Assembly (NCBI RefSeq): GCF_001182745.1
Contig: NZ_LN868939.1
Location: 1,674,001 to 1,738,000, forward strand
Reading direction: 5' to 3'
DNA: 64,000 nt
DNA from: Nocardia farcinica
GTDB lineage: Bacteria; Actinomycetota; Actinomycetes; Mycobacteriales; Mycobacteriaceae
In this document: one piece after another, positions 34,567 to 43,794 of the stretch
Layout: each line of letters starts with the position of its first letter
Numbering within the stretch: the first letter of the stretch is position 1
Notes under the pieces: model-generated
The model's input: only the letters and a program-made list of their open reading frames with translations
Told to the model about the DNA's origin: nothing
The model's database searches: none
Position numbers and translations under genes: made by a program

Positions 34567-34594
34567 TCCGCGGCGCCGCGGGCGCGACGACAGA

Positions 34595-34624
34595 GGGCGG
34601 CCACCGGAGTTCCGGTGGCCGCCC
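34595..34624. terminator. Bidirectional hairpin terminator
   Basis: GGGCGGCCACCGGA and TCCGGTGGCCGCCC pair in a 14-bp perfect stem with a two-base centre, between the converging Bax-inhibitor and thiolase genes (29 and 23 bases from their stops). Confidence 0.85.
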
Positions 34625-34646
34625 TTCGTCGTAACCGGGGGAGCGC

Positions 34647-35867
34647 TCAGCTCAGGCGCTCGAGCACCATCGCCATGCCCTGGCCGCCGCCGACGCACAT
34701 CGTCTCGACGCCGAACTGCTTGTCGTAGGTCTGCAGGTTGTTGATCAGCGTCGCGGTGATGCGGGCGCCGGTCATGCCGAACGGGTGGCCGAGCGCGATC
34801 GCGCCGCCGGAGACGTTGAGCTTGTCCTCGTCGATCTTCAGCTCGCGGGCCGAGCCGAGCACCTGCACCGCGAAGGCCTCGTTGATCTCGAACAGGTCGA
34901 TGTCGTCGACGCTCATGTTCGCCAGCGCCAGCGCGTTCTTGACCGACTCGATCGGGCCGAGGCCCATGATCTCCGGCGACAGGCCGGACACGCCGGTGGA
35001 CACGATGCGGGCCAGCGGGGTCAGGCCCAGCTCCTTGGCGCGCACGTCGCTCATGATCACCAGCGCTGCCGCACCGTCGTTGAGCGGGCAGCAGTTGCCC
35101 GCGGTGACGGTGCCGTCCGGCCGGAAGACCGGCTTGAGCTGGGAGACGGCCTCGTAGGTGACGCCGGCGCGCGGCCCGTCGTCCTTGCTGACGACCGTGC
35201 CGTCGGGCAGCGTGACCGGGGTGATCTCGCGCTCGAAGAAGCCGTTGTTGATGGCCTCCTCCGCGCGGTTCTGCGAACGCACGCCCCAGCGGTCCTGGTC
35301 CTCGCGGGTGATGCCGGTGAAGCTGGCGACGTTCTCGGCGGTCTGGCCCATCGCGATGTAGACGTCGGGCAGCAGGCCGTCCTCGCGCGGGTCGTGCCAG
35401 ATGCCCGCGCCGCCCTCGGCGGCCTTGGCCGTGCGCGCCTGCGCGTCGGCGAAGATCGGGTTCTGGGTGTTCGGCCAGCTGTCGGCCGAGCCGTGCACGT
35501 AGCGCGACACCGTCTCCACGCCCGCGGAGATGAAGGCGTGTCCCTCGCCTGCCTTGATGGCGTGGAAGGCCATCCTGGTCGACTGCAGGGACGAGGCACA
35601 GTAGCGGTGCACGGTGGTGCCGGGCAGGGTGTCGTAGCCGAGCATGACCGCGACGTTGCGGGCGATGTTGAAGCCCTGCTCACCCGCGGGCGAGCCGCAG
35701 CCGAGGATCAGGTCGTCGATCTGGGTGGGGTCGAGCGCGGGAACCTTGTCCAGTGCGGCGCGCACGATCTGGGTGGCCAGATCGTCGGGACGCATGTCGA
35801 CCAGCGAGCCCTTGCGGGCACGACCGATGGGAGAGCGTGCGGTCGAAACGATAACTGCCTCTGGCAT
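34647..35867 (-). CDS. fadA: Acetyl-CoA C-acyltransferase (thiolase)
   Basis: 406 residues. The nucleophile Cys is in VHRYCASSLQST, the GHP motif in GGAIALGHPFGMTGAR and the second Cys in CVGGGQGMAMVLE. It cleaves 3-ketoacyl-CoA in beta-oxidation or condenses acetyl-CoA. ATG with AAAGGAG upstream. In M. tuberculosis FadA3 (Rv1074c) stands beside an SGNH protein and cbs just as here, so this is the likely orthologue. Confidence 0.93.
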   Translation of the reverse strand: MPEAVIVSTARSPIGRARKGSLVDMRPDDLATQIVRAALDKVPALDPTQIDDLILGCGSPAGEQGFNIARNVAVMLGYDTLPGTTVHRYCASSLQSTRMAFHAIKAGEGHAFISAGVETVSRYVHGSADSWPNTQNPIFADAQARTAKAAEGGAGIWHDPREDGLLPDVYIAMGQTAENVASFTGITREDQDRWGVRSQNRAEEAINNGFFEREITPVTLPDGTVVSKDDGPRAGVTYEAVSQLKPVFRPDGTVTAGNCCPLNDGAAALVIMSDVRAKELGLTPLARIVSTGVSGLSPEIMGLGPIESVKNALALANMSVDDIDLFEINEAFAVQVLGSARELKIDEDKLNVSGGAIALGHPFGMTGARITATLINNLQTYDKQFGVETMCVGGGQGMAMVLERLS

Positions 35868-35910
35868 GAGGGCTCCTTTGGTCTTACTGCTCAGTTTGTT
35901 ACCGGCTCCA

Positions 35911-36891
35911 CTATGTGTACCGAACGGGCCCGGCGGAGGGAATGTCGGCCCGGCCGTTCGGCGACGCCGCCGGCACACCGGATTTCTGCGCGATGAGCGC
36001 CCGCAACCGGGCGGCGAGCCCGCGCAGGGTCGGCCCTGGTCCGTGGTCGGTGTCGACCCCGCGACCCTCGAGCGCCATGAGCAGGGTGGGCAGGATGCGC
36101 GCGGCCGCCAGCTGATAGCCGTCGGCCGAGGGGTGGAAGCCGTCGGCGGAGAACATCCGGTCCGGGGCGTGCAGGAACTCCGGGCCCAGATCCGACAGCG
36201 GCACCGGATGGCCGCCCGCGGCAGTGGTGGCGGCGAACTGTGCCTTGGCCAGGCGGGCGCTCCAGTTGTGCACGATGGTGCGCAGCGGCTGCGGGATCGC
36301 CGACACGGTGCCCAGGTCCGGGCAGGTGCCGACCACCACCACGCTGCCCGCCCGGTGCAGCCGGGCCACCGCGGCGCCGAGCCGGCGCGCGGAGGCGCTG
36401 ATGGAGTGCTTCTTGGTGATGTCGTTGGCGCCGATGAACACCACGGCGGCGTCCGGCGGCGGTCCCGCCACGAACATGGCGTCCACCTGGCCGGCCAGGC
36501 CCTTGGAGGTGGCGCCGGAAATGGCCTTGGTGCTCAACCGGATTCGCTGTCCGGTGGCCTCGGCCAGGGCGCGGGCGATGCGCACGCCCGGCACGCCCTC
36601 GGCGGTCAGGCAGCCCACCCCGGCGGCGGTCGAGTCACCGAAGATCATCAGGTGCAGGTCGAACTGCCCGCCGGTGCGCCACGGCTCGGGCTCGACGCAC
36701 CCCGCGGTGTAGATGCCGTCCGCCTCCGGCGGTTTCGAGGTGTCCCGGCCGATCACGCCGCGGGCGATACCCGCCTGCGCCATCAGCATCCGGTACGCCA
36801 GCCAGGAGGCGGTGCCCGCCCCGGAGCCGGCCAGCAACGTCGCGGCACCCGTCACCGCGGCGGTACGCCTGTTGATCCGAGGTGCTCCCAC
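35911..36891 (-). CDS. SGNH/GDSL hydrolase, membrane-anchored
   Basis: 326 residues. An N-terminal hydrophobic stretch (AAVTGAATLLAGSGAGTASWL) is a signal or anchor. The SGNH blocks are complete: IFGDSTAAG (catalytic Ser), the Gly block SGATSKG, IGANDIT (Asn) and DGFHPSADGY (Asp/His). It is an esterase or deacetylase acting outside the membrane, substrate unknown. It corresponds by place to Rv1075c. GTG start; 43 bases before the thiolase ATG on the same strand. Confidence 0.85.
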   Translation of the reverse strand: MGAPRINRRTAAVTGAATLLAGSGAGTASWLAYRMLMAQAGIARGVIGRDTSKPPEADGIYTAGCVEPEPWRTGGQFDLHLMIFGDSTAAGVGCLTAEGVPGVRIARALAEATGQRIRLSTKAISGATSKGLAGQVDAMFVAGPPPDAAVVFIGANDITKKHSISASARRLGAAVARLHRAGSVVVVGTCPDLGTVSAIPQPLRTIVHNWSARLAKAQFAATTAAGGHPVPLSDLGPEFLHAPDRMFSADGFHPSADGYQLAAARILPTLLMALEGRGVDTDHGPGPTLRGLAARLRALIAQKSGVPAASPNGRADIPSAGPVRYT

Positions 36892-36943
36892 GCCGCCCGA
36901 TTTTACGGGCCGAAGGTGGCCGCGGCGGGGCCGCGAACGCCGG

Positions 36944-37405
36944 TCAGGCGGGAACGACGAACAGCCCCTTCGCCGGGATGCTCGGCGCGTCGGTGGTCAC
37001 GGTGACCTCCACCCGGCCGGGCCCGGTGTCCTGGAACAGCGCGTACTGGATGCTGCCGTAGATGCCGGTGACGACGATGTTGTCGAAGGCGCCCGTCGCG
37101 CCGGTGTCGAGATTGCGCCACGCCGCCGTGGCCCGGACCTCGCACAGCGGGGCGAACGGGTACCTGCCGGGCCCGATGCCGCCGACCGGGGTCGCGCGCA
37201 TGTTGAGCACCGCCCGCCCCGGCCACCGCGGATCGGTGTCGGCCCAGGTCTGGACGCTGGTCCAGCACAGCCCGCCGCGCGCCATCGTCGGCACGTCGGG
37301 GAACGGAATGGTCTCGGCCTCGGCCTGCGCGCCCGATCCGAGCACCACGGTCGCCGCGGCACCGGCGAGCACGGCGGCGATCCGGGCCCTGTGGGTCTGC
37401 CTCAT
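36944..37405 (-). CDS. Secreted protein of unknown function
   Basis: 153 residues with a clear signal peptide (RIAAVLAGAAATVVLGSGAQA) and a beta-rich mature domain of about 125 residues (NMRATPVGGIGPGRYPF, FDNIVVTGIYGSIQYALF, RVEVTVTTDAPS). Two cysteines (GLCW, LCEVRA) may pair. No family I can name. It lies upstream of the SGNH gene on the same strand and diverges from cbs. Confidence 0.7.
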   Translation of the reverse strand: MRQTHRARIAAVLAGAAATVVLGSGAQAEAETIPFPDVPTMARGGLCWTSVQTWADTDPRWPGRAVLNMRATPVGGIGPGRYPFAPLCEVRATAAWRNLDTGATGAFDNIVVTGIYGSIQYALFQDTGPGRVEVTVTTDAPSIPAKGLFVVPA

Positions 37406-37533
37406 GGTTGCCGATCCTAGAACGGGTACGCCGGCACGCGCCCGGCCTCCGGCGCGCCGCCGCGGGGTGTCGTGCCGACCCGCTGAGGCGACGTGCGCGA
37501 ACTCACAGCGGGGCCTTCTGCAACGATGGGGCT

Positions 37534-38922
37534 ATGCGCATCGCGGATCACGTCGTGGACCTCATCGGCAACACGCCCCTGGTCCGGCTCAACAATGTCG
37601 TCGGCCCGAACGCGGGCCTGGTCGCCGCCAAGATCGAGTACCTCAATCCCGGCGGCAGCTCGAAGGACCGGATCGCGGTGAAGATGATCGACGCCGCGGA
37701 GAAGTCCGGCCAGCTGAAGCCGGGCGGCACCATTGTCGAGCCGACCTCCGGCAACACCGGCGTGGGTCTCGCGCTGGTGGCGCAGCAGCGCGGCTACAAG
37801 TGCGTGTTCGTCTGCCCGGACAAGGTCTCCGAGGACAAGCGCAACGTGCTGCGCGCCTACGGCGCCGAGGTCGTGGTCTGCCCGACCGCGGTCCCGCCGG
37901 ATCACCCGGACAGCTACTACAGCGTCTCCGATCGGCTCGTCCGCGAGATCGACGGTGCGTGGAAGCCCGACCAGTACTCCAACCCGGGCGGCCCGGAGAG
38001 CCACTACGAGACCACCGGCCCGGAGATCTGGCACGACACCGACGGCCGGGTGACCCACTTCGTCGCGGGCGTCGGCACCGGCGGCACCATCACCGGCGCG
38101 GGCCGCTACCTCAAGGAGGTCTCCGGCGGGAAGGTGCGCGTCATCGGCGCCGACCCGGAGGGCTCGGTCTACTCCGGCGGCAGCGGCAGGCCCTACCTGG
38201 TGGAGGGCGTCGGCGAGGACTTCTGGCCCTCCGCCTACGACCCGGCCGTGCCGGACGAGATCATCGCCGTCTCCGACGCCGACTCCTTCGAGATGACCCG
38301 CAGGCTGGCCCGGGAGGAGGGCCTGCTGGTCGGCGGCTCCTGCGGCATGGCCGTGGTGGCCGCGATCGAGGTCGCGCGGCGGGATCCGGACGCCGTGGTG
38401 GTCGTGCTGCTGCCCGACGGCGGCCGCGGCTACCTGTCGAAGATCTTCAACGACCAGTGGATGAGCTCCTACGGCTTCCTGCGCACCCGCCTGGACGGCA
38501 GCCCCGAGCCGCTGGTGGGTGACGTGCTGCGCGGTAAGTCCGGCGAGCTGCCCGACCTGGTGCACACCCACCCGTCGGAGACGTTGCGCGACGCGATCGA
38601 GATCCTGCGCGAATACGGCGTCTCGCAGATGCCGGTGGTCGGTGCCGAGCCGCCGGTGATGGCGGGCGAGGTGCAGGGCAGCGTCACCGAGCGCGACCTG
38701 CTCTCGGCGGTGTTCGAGGGCCGCGCGCATCTCACCGATTCGGTGGCCCAGCACATGAGCCCGTCGTTCCCGCTGATCGGTTCCGGCGAGCCGATCTCGG
38801 CGGCGACCAAGGCGCTGTCGGACACCGACGCGCTGATGGTGGTCGAGGACGGCAAGCCGGTCGGCGTCATCACCCGGCACGATCTGCTCGGTTTCCTCAG
38901 CACCGGCAGCGTCGGCCACTGA
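37534..38922 (+). CDS. cbs: Cystathionine beta-synthase
   Basis: 462 residues. PLP domain 1-310 with the lysine in NPGGSSKDR, TSGNTG phosphate site and GVGTGGTITGAGRYLKE; then two CBS domains (about 340-395 and 405-460, the last ending PVGVITRHDLLGFL) that bind adenosyl ligands and tune activity. It makes cystathionine from serine and homocysteine. Together with MetB nearby it gives transsulfuration toward cysteine and mycothiol. Matches Rv1077. No heme-binding N-terminus. Confidence 0.95.
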   Translation: MRIADHVVDLIGNTPLVRLNNVVGPNAGLVAAKIEYLNPGGSSKDRIAVKMIDAAEKSGQLKPGGTIVEPTSGNTGVGLALVAQQRGYKCVFVCPDKVSEDKRNVLRAYGAEVVVCPTAVPPDHPDSYYSVSDRLVREIDGAWKPDQYSNPGGPESHYETTGPEIWHDTDGRVTHFVAGVGTGGTITGAGRYLKEVSGGKVRVIGADPEGSVYSGGSGRPYLVEGVGEDFWPSAYDPAVPDEIIAVSDADSFEMTRRLAREEGLLVGGSCGMAVVAAIEVARRDPDAVVVVLLPDGGRGYLSKIFNDQWMSSYGFLRTRLDGSPEPLVGDVLRGKSGELPDLVHTHPSETLRDAIEILREYGVSQMPVVGAEPPVMAGEVQGSVTERDLLSAVFEGRAHLTDSVAQHMSPSFPLIGSGEPISAATKALSDTDALMVVEDGKPVGVITRHDLLGFLSTGSVGH

Positions 38923-39096
38923 GGCTCGACGGCCCTTTCCATTCCGGACGGTGAATTCCGCGCGGAAATACTACTACTGATTTCGGCTAATTGTTCGCAA
39001 TCCGAGGGTTAGCCCAGCATCAGTCGGGTACAACCCGCCGTAGGAATCGCCTCGGCAAACTGCCCTGGCGCGGACCGGATAGCGAAGGGAAGGGCC

Positions 39097-40104
39097 GTGA
39101 ACACCTCCAGTTTGGCTATCGATTTCCAGCAGGGGCTATCGGACGCGTGGAGTTCGGTGGCGACGTTCGTCCCCAAGCTGGTCGGCTTCCTGGTCATCCT
39201 CCTGGTGGGTTGGATCATCGCGAAAGCCGTGGCGACCATCGTGAACAAAGTGCTCGAACGGGTCGGTTTCGACCGGCTGGTCGAGCGCGGCGGCGTCAAG
39301 ACGATGCTCGACAAGAGCAAATACGATGCCTCCGACCTGCTGGCGAAGCTCGCCTACTACGCGATCCTGCTGATCGCGCTGCAGCTGGGCTTCGGCGTCT
39401 TCGGCCCGAACCCGATCAGCACCATGCTCAACGGCATCGTCGCCTGGCTGCCGAGGGCCGCGGTCGCGATCGTCATCATCGTGGTCGCGGGCGCGATCGC
39501 CCATGCCGTGCGCGAGATGGTCACCAACATGCTCGGTGGCCTGTCCTACGGCTCGCTGCTGGGCAAGCTGGCCGCGGTGTTCATCTGGGGCGTCGGCATC
39601 ATCGCCGCGCTGAACCAGATCGGCGTCGCCACCTCGGTCACCACCCCGATCCTGGTCACCGTGCTCGCCACCATCGGCGGCATCCTGATCGTCGGCGTCG
39701 GCGGCGGTCTCATCCGGCCGATGCAGCAGCGGTGGGAGAACTGGCTCAACGGCCTCGAGCAGGACATGCCCGCGATGCGCGGCCAGGCGCAGGCCTACCA
39801 GCGCGGCCGCGAGGACATCGCGCGCGAGCAGGAGTACGTCGACCAGCAGGCCGCCCGCAACCAGGAGCAGTGGCAGGAGGCCACGTCGGGTGCGGGTTAC
39901 CCGCAGACCGGCGGCTACCAGCAGCAGCAGGGCGGCTACCCGCAGCAGGGCGGCGGCTACCCCCAGGGTGGCGGCTACCCGCAGGGCACCGAGTACCCGC
40001 AGGGCGGCGCCCAGGGCGGTTACCAGCAGGGCTACGGCCAGGGCGGTGAGTATCCGCAGGGCGGTGGCTACACCCGGTACGGCGACGAAGGCGATCGCCG
40101 CTAG
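39097..40104 (+). CDS. Mechanosensitive-channel-like (CmpX/TM-helix) protein with Gln/Gly/Tyr-rich tail
   Basis: 335 residues. The first 220 have five hydrophobic helices, starting VPKLVGFLVILLVGWIIAKA, a pattern of the conserved TM-helix domain seen in MscS-type and CmpX proteins. It lacks the MscS beta domain. The last 75 residues are low-complexity repeats around YPQGGG and YQQQQGG, probably disordered and cytoplasmic. GTG start. In M. tuberculosis this place between cbs and metB is held by proline-rich antigen Pra (Rv1078), which also has a low-complexity Pro/Gly/Gln arm, so some correspondence is conceivable. Confidence 0.72.
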   Translation: MNTSSLAIDFQQGLSDAWSSVATFVPKLVGFLVILLVGWIIAKAVATIVNKVLERVGFDRLVERGGVKTMLDKSKYDASDLLAKLAYYAILLIALQLGFGVFGPNPISTMLNGIVAWLPRAAVAIVIIVVAGAIAHAVREMVTNMLGGLSYGSLLGKLAAVFIWGVGIIAALNQIGVATSVTTPILVTVLATIGGILIVGVGGGLIRPMQQRWENWLNGLEQDMPAMRGQAQAYQRGREDIAREQEYVDQQAARNQEQWQEATSGAGYPQTGGYQQQQGGYPQQGGGYPQGGGYPQGTEYPQGGAQGGYQQGYGQGGEYPQGGGYTRYGDEGDRR

Positions 40105-40124
40105 GGCACCTCGACATCGAAACC

Positions 40125-40154
40125 ACGTCCGCCGCGAAACTTCGCGGCGGACGT
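40125..40154 (+). terminator. Hairpin terminator
   Basis: ACGTCCGCCGCGAA pairs with TTCGCGGCGGACGT, a perfect 14-bp stem with a two-base turn, 20 bases after the channel-like gene. Confidence 0.8.
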
Positions 40155-40202
40155 TGTCGATTGCGGCCGGAAAGTGACCGGTATGCCGCGCAGACTCGAC
40201 TC

Positions 40203-40724
40203 ATGAGCGAATCCGAAGCGACCACCGGTCAGCACGACATCACCGACTACGACGATCCCGACGCGCCGTGGAACCAGGCGTGGGACGAGGACGCCGGCAT
40301 CGCGGGCTGGAACGACGATGTGATCAAGGAGTTCCGGGAGAACTCCGGCAAGGTGGGCGGTGCCTACGCGGGTGGGGATCTCATCCTGCTCACCACCACG
40401 GGAGCGAAGAGCGGCAAACGGCACACGACGCCGTTGGGGCCGCTGTACCGGGGCGAGACCATGTACGTGAGCTCGTTCGTCGAGGACAAGTACCCGGACT
40501 GGTGGCACAACATCAAGGCGAATCCGCAGGTCACCGTCGAGCTCCGGGACAAGACCTACCGGGCGACCGGCAGGGTGCTCGAAGGCGCGGAGTACGACGA
40601 GTTCGCGGCCTGGGTGCTGGCCGAAAACCCCCTGCTGGCGGACTTCCAGTCCAAGATCGACCGGCCCATGCCGCTGGTCGTGCTGACCCTCGACGGCGAG
40701 ATCGACGCCGCGCCGGCGGAGTAG
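40203..40724 (+). CDS. Deazaflavin (F420)-dependent nitroreductase family protein
   Basis: 173 residues. After an acidic N-terminal arm the Ddn-type domain shows LILLTTTGAKSGKRHTTPL, the F420 phosphate-binding block, and YPDWWHNIKANPQVTVEL. Reductant F420H2 is expected; substrate unknown. It is longer than the copy at 23154 by the N-terminal DIxxYDDPDAPWNQ arm, typical of the Mycobacterium nitroreductase subfamily. ATG at 40203. Confidence 0.85.
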   Translation: MSESEATTGQHDITDYDDPDAPWNQAWDEDAGIAGWNDDVIKEFRENSGKVGGAYAGGDLILLTTTGAKSGKRHTTPLGPLYRGETMYVSSFVEDKYPDWWHNIKANPQVTVELRDKTYRATGRVLEGAEYDEFAAWVLAENPLLADFQSKIDRPMPLVVLTLDGEIDAAPAE

Positions 40725-40829
40725 CCCCGCGACCCGATCGGCCAGCTGTGCGGTCGCGGTCGGGCTGTCGAGCCGTGCGCACGGCCGTCGGCCGGCTGTC
40801 GGGCTACTCGCGGGCAGAGTGCCCGGTTC

Positions 40830-41213
40830 TCACCGAGCGGCGGGGCGGGCGTGCAGGCAGATGCTCGCCAGGCGCAGTTGCAGCCAGTCCGCGTCGAGCC
40901 AGGCGGCGGGGTCGGCCGGGGCTTCACCGGTCATCGGGGTGGCGCCGGAGAGCACGGTGGCGACGGTGGCACCGCAGTGGTCGAGCAGGCCGCGGGCGTA
41001 CCCGGCGAGCAGGACCGGCACGGGTACGCGGTGGGCGTCGTCCACCCCGAATTCGAGGATGTCGCGGACGGCCGCGGCGTGCTGATCCAGTGCCGCCGAA
41101 ACGGCCGGGTACGCCGCCGCGGCGGCCAGTGCCGGAGCCCCGTGCGAGCGGTGCAGGCGGTTCAACATGCGGCGCGCCGACACTTCGAGCAACGCGGGGC
41201 CTAGCAGAAACAC
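40830..41213 (-). CDS. DUF6401-like protein
   Basis: 127 residues, all-helical. EVSARRMLNRLH, LDQHAAAVRDIL, VLLAGYARGLLDHC and the Trp-rich LDADWLQLRLASIC agree with the small actinobacterial DUF6401 family, sometimes called natural-product-biosynthesis proteins without evidence. GTG start at 41213. Function unknown. It stands alone between the F420 protein and the acyl-CoA dehydrogenase. Confidence 0.6.
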   Translation of the reverse strand: MFLLGPALLEVSARRMLNRLHRSHGAPALAAAAAYPAVSAALDQHAAAVRDILEFGVDDAHRVPVPVLLAGYARGLLDHCGATVATVLSGATPMTGEAPADPAAWLDADWLQLRLASICLHARPAAR

Positions 41214-41319
41214 TTGGACATGCTAGCAATCGGCGCGCATTTATCGAACTGTGATATTTCACCGATTGCGCTCGCGGTGGTCTCCGGCTAGCCGGCACAC
41301 CCGATGTCGAAAGAGTTTG

Positions 41320-42501
41320 TCAGCGAAAGGCATTCGCGTCGGTCAGGGCGCGGCCGAGCACCAGCTGGTGCACCTCCGAGGTCCCTTCGTAGGTGAGCAC
41401 CGACTCCAGGTTGTTGGCATGGCGCAGCACCGGATAGTCGAGGGTGATGCCGTTGGCCCCCAGGACGGTGCGGCATTCACGGGCGATGGCGATCGCCGTC
41501 CTGGTGCTGTTGAGCTTGCCCGCGCTGATCTGCTCGGCGGTGATCCGGCCCGCGTCCTTGGCCCGGCCCAGGTGCAGCGCGAGCAGCATGCCCTTGCCGT
41601 ACTCCAGCGCCATGTCGGCGATCTTGGCCTGGGTGAGCTGGTAGGCGGCCAGCGGCTTGTCGAACACCTCACGGGAGCGGGCGTAATCGATGGTGGCGGC
41701 CAGGCAGTCGGCGGCCGCGCCCAGCGCGCCGAACACGATGCCGAAGCGGGCTTCGCTCAGGCACGCCAGCGGCGCGGCCAGCCCGTTCGACCCGGGCAGC
41801 ACCGCGTCGGCGGGCAGGCGCACCTCGTCCAGATCCAGTTCGGCGGTGATCGAGGCGCGCAGCGACAGCTTGCGGCGCATTTCCCGGGCGGTGAAGCCCG
41901 GTGTATCGGTGGGCACCAGGAATCCGCGCACCACCGGCTTGGCGTCCCCACCCTCGACGGCGTAGGCCCAGACCACCGCCACATCGGCGACCGAGCCGTT
42001 GGTGATCCACATCTTCGAGCCGTTCAGCACCCAGTCCGAGCCGTCGCGCACCGCCCTGGTGCGCATGCCGCCCGGGTTGGAGCCGAAATCGGGTTCGGTG
42101 AGGCCGAAACAGCCCAGCGCCTCGCCCGCGGCCATCGACGGCAGCCACCGCTGCTTCTGCTCCTCCGAGCCGAACTTGTGGATCGCCGACATGGCCAGCG
42201 AGCCCTGCACCGAGACCATGCTGCGCAGGCCGGAATCCACCGCTTCCAGCTCGTGGCAGGCCAGCCCGTAGGCCGTCGCCGACAGGCCGGGGCAGCCGTA
42301 ACCCTCGAGGTGCATGCCGAGCAGGCCGAGCTCACCGAGCGCGGGCGCGATTTCGCGCGCCGGGAAGGTCCCGGCCTCGAACCAGTCGGCCACGTGCGGG
42401 CGCAGCCGCTGCGCGGCGAACGCCGCCACGGTCTTCCTGATCTCGCGTTCCTCGTCGTCGAGCAGGCTGTCGATCGCGAAGAGTTCCTCCACCGTCACCA
42501 T
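41320..42501 (-). CDS. gcdH: Glutaryl-CoA dehydrogenase-type acyl-CoA dehydrogenase
   Basis: 393 residues. N-terminal helical domain, FAD-binding FGLTEPDFGSNPGG and WITNGSVADV, catalytic Glu in VLTYEGTSEVHQLVLGRALT. The YEGT plus C-terminal LGRALTDANAF pattern points to the glutaryl-CoA branch, which oxidises and decarboxylates glutaryl-CoA to crotonyl-CoA in lysine and tryptophan breakdown. It diverges from metB, with 63 bases between starts. Confidence 0.88.
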   Translation of the reverse strand: MVTVEELFAIDSLLDDEEREIRKTVAAFAAQRLRPHVADWFEAGTFPAREIAPALGELGLLGMHLEGYGCPGLSATAYGLACHELEAVDSGLRSMVSVQGSLAMSAIHKFGSEEQKQRWLPSMAAGEALGCFGLTEPDFGSNPGGMRTRAVRDGSDWVLNGSKMWITNGSVADVAVVWAYAVEGGDAKPVVRGFLVPTDTPGFTAREMRRKLSLRASITAELDLDEVRLPADAVLPGSNGLAAPLACLSEARFGIVFGALGAAADCLAATIDYARSREVFDKPLAAYQLTQAKIADMALEYGKGMLLALHLGRAKDAGRITAEQISAGKLNSTRTAIAIARECRTVLGANGITLDYPVLRHANNLESVLTYEGTSEVHQLVLGRALTDANAFR

Positions 42502-42564
42502 GCCCCGAGCCTAGAGTGGCCCCTCCGCCGTCGGGCGCCGATGGCCGCCCTCTAGGCTGGTCGC

Positions 42565-43710
42565 ATGAGCGAGCTGGGATTCTCCACCAGGGCCGTGCAC
42601 GCCGGATTCGATCCCGATCCCCAGACCGGCGCGGTGAACGTGCCGATCTACGCGAGCTCGACGTTCGCCCAGGACGGTGTCGGCGGCCTGCGCGGCGGCT
42701 TCGAGTACGCCCGGACCGGCAACCCGACCCGCAGCGCCCTGGAGGCCAACCTGGCCGCCCTCGAATCGGGCGCGCACGGCCGGGCCTTCGCCTCCGGCAT
42801 GGCCGCCACCGACTGCGTGCTGCGCGCCACCCTGCGCCCCGGCGACCACATCGTCATCCCCGACGACGCCTACGGCGGCACCTTCCGGCTGATCGACAAG
42901 GTCTTCAGCCAGTGGGGCATCGAGCACACCCCGGCCCACGTCTTCGACACCGACGCCATGCGCGCGGCCATCCGCCCCAACACCAAGCTGGTGTGGGTGG
43001 AGACGCCGACCAATCCGCTGCTGAGCATCGGCGACATCCCGGCCCTCGCCGAGATCGCGCACGCCGCGGGCGCGAAGCTGGTGGTGGACAACACCTTCGC
43101 TACCCCGTATCTGCAGCAGCCGCTGGTGCTCGGCGCCGACGTGGTCGTGCACTCGACCACCAAGTACCTGGGCGGGCACTCCGACGTGGTGGGCGGCGCG
43201 CTGATCACCAACGATCCGGAGCTGGACGCGGCCTTCGCCTTCCTGCAGAACGGCGCGGGCGCGGTGCCCGGCCCGTTCGACGCCTACCTCACCATGCGCG
43301 GCACCAAGACACTGGCCGTGCGGATGGAGCGGCACTGCGACAACGCCGAGGCCATCGCCGGTTTCCTGGCGAAGCACCCGGCGGTATCCAAGGTGATCTA
43401 CCCGGGCCTGCCGGAGCATCCCGGCCACGCCGTCGCCGACAAGCAGATGCGTCGTTTCGGCGGCATGATCTCGGTCCGGTTGCACGGCGGCCGGGACGCG
43501 GCACTGGACTTCTGCTCGCGGACGAAGATCTTCACCCTCGCCGAATCGCTGGGCGGGGTCGAGTCGCTGATCGAACACCCCGGCGCGATGACGCACGCCT
43601 CCACCGCGGGCTCCCAGCTCGAAGTGCCCGCGGACCTGGTGCGGCTGTCGGTCGGCATCGAGGACGCCGCGGATCTGCTCGCCGACGTCGAGCAGGCGCT
43701 GGCGAAGTAG
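42565..43710 (+). CDS. metB: Cystathionine gamma-synthase
   Basis: 381 residues. Cys/Met metabolism PLP enzyme: the lysine is in VVHSTTKYLGGHSDVVGG, with YARTGNPTR, FASGMAA and VDNTFATPYLQQP. It joins O-succinylhomoserine (or acetyl ester) with cysteine, or in actinobacteria may cleave cystathionine. Rv1079 is the tuberculosis orthologue and lies near cbs and greA as here. ATG at 42565. Confidence 0.93.
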   Translation: MSELGFSTRAVHAGFDPDPQTGAVNVPIYASSTFAQDGVGGLRGGFEYARTGNPTRSALEANLAALESGAHGRAFASGMAATDCVLRATLRPGDHIVIPDDAYGGTFRLIDKVFSQWGIEHTPAHVFDTDAMRAAIRPNTKLVWVETPTNPLLSIGDIPALAEIAHAAGAKLVVDNTFATPYLQQPLVLGADVVVHSTTKYLGGHSDVVGGALITNDPELDAAFAFLQNGAGAVPGPFDAYLTMRGTKTLAVRMERHCDNAEAIAGFLAKHPAVSKVIYPGLPEHPGHAVADKQMRRFGGMISVRLHGGRDAALDFCSRTKIFTLAESLGGVESLIEHPGAMTHASTAGSQLEVPADLVRLSVGIEDAADLLADVEQALAK

Positions 43711-43728
43711 GGGACCACGGAGATGACG

Positions 43729-43762
43729 AAGCGGCCGCACTCGACACCGAGTGCGGCCGCTT
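43729..43762. terminator. Bidirectional hairpin terminator
   Basis: AAGCGGCCGCACTCG pairs with CGAGTGCGGCCGCTT (15 bp, loop ACAC) between the converging metB and greA genes. Confidence 0.85.
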
Positions 43763-43794
43763 GCGTACGGGCCGGGTTCGGGGGCTGTGACGGA

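Noticed and set aside
37406..37533. SAM or cobalamin riboswitch upstream of cbs
   Set aside because: The spacer is short and shows no recognisable riboswitch core; the same holds upstream of metB and glyA.
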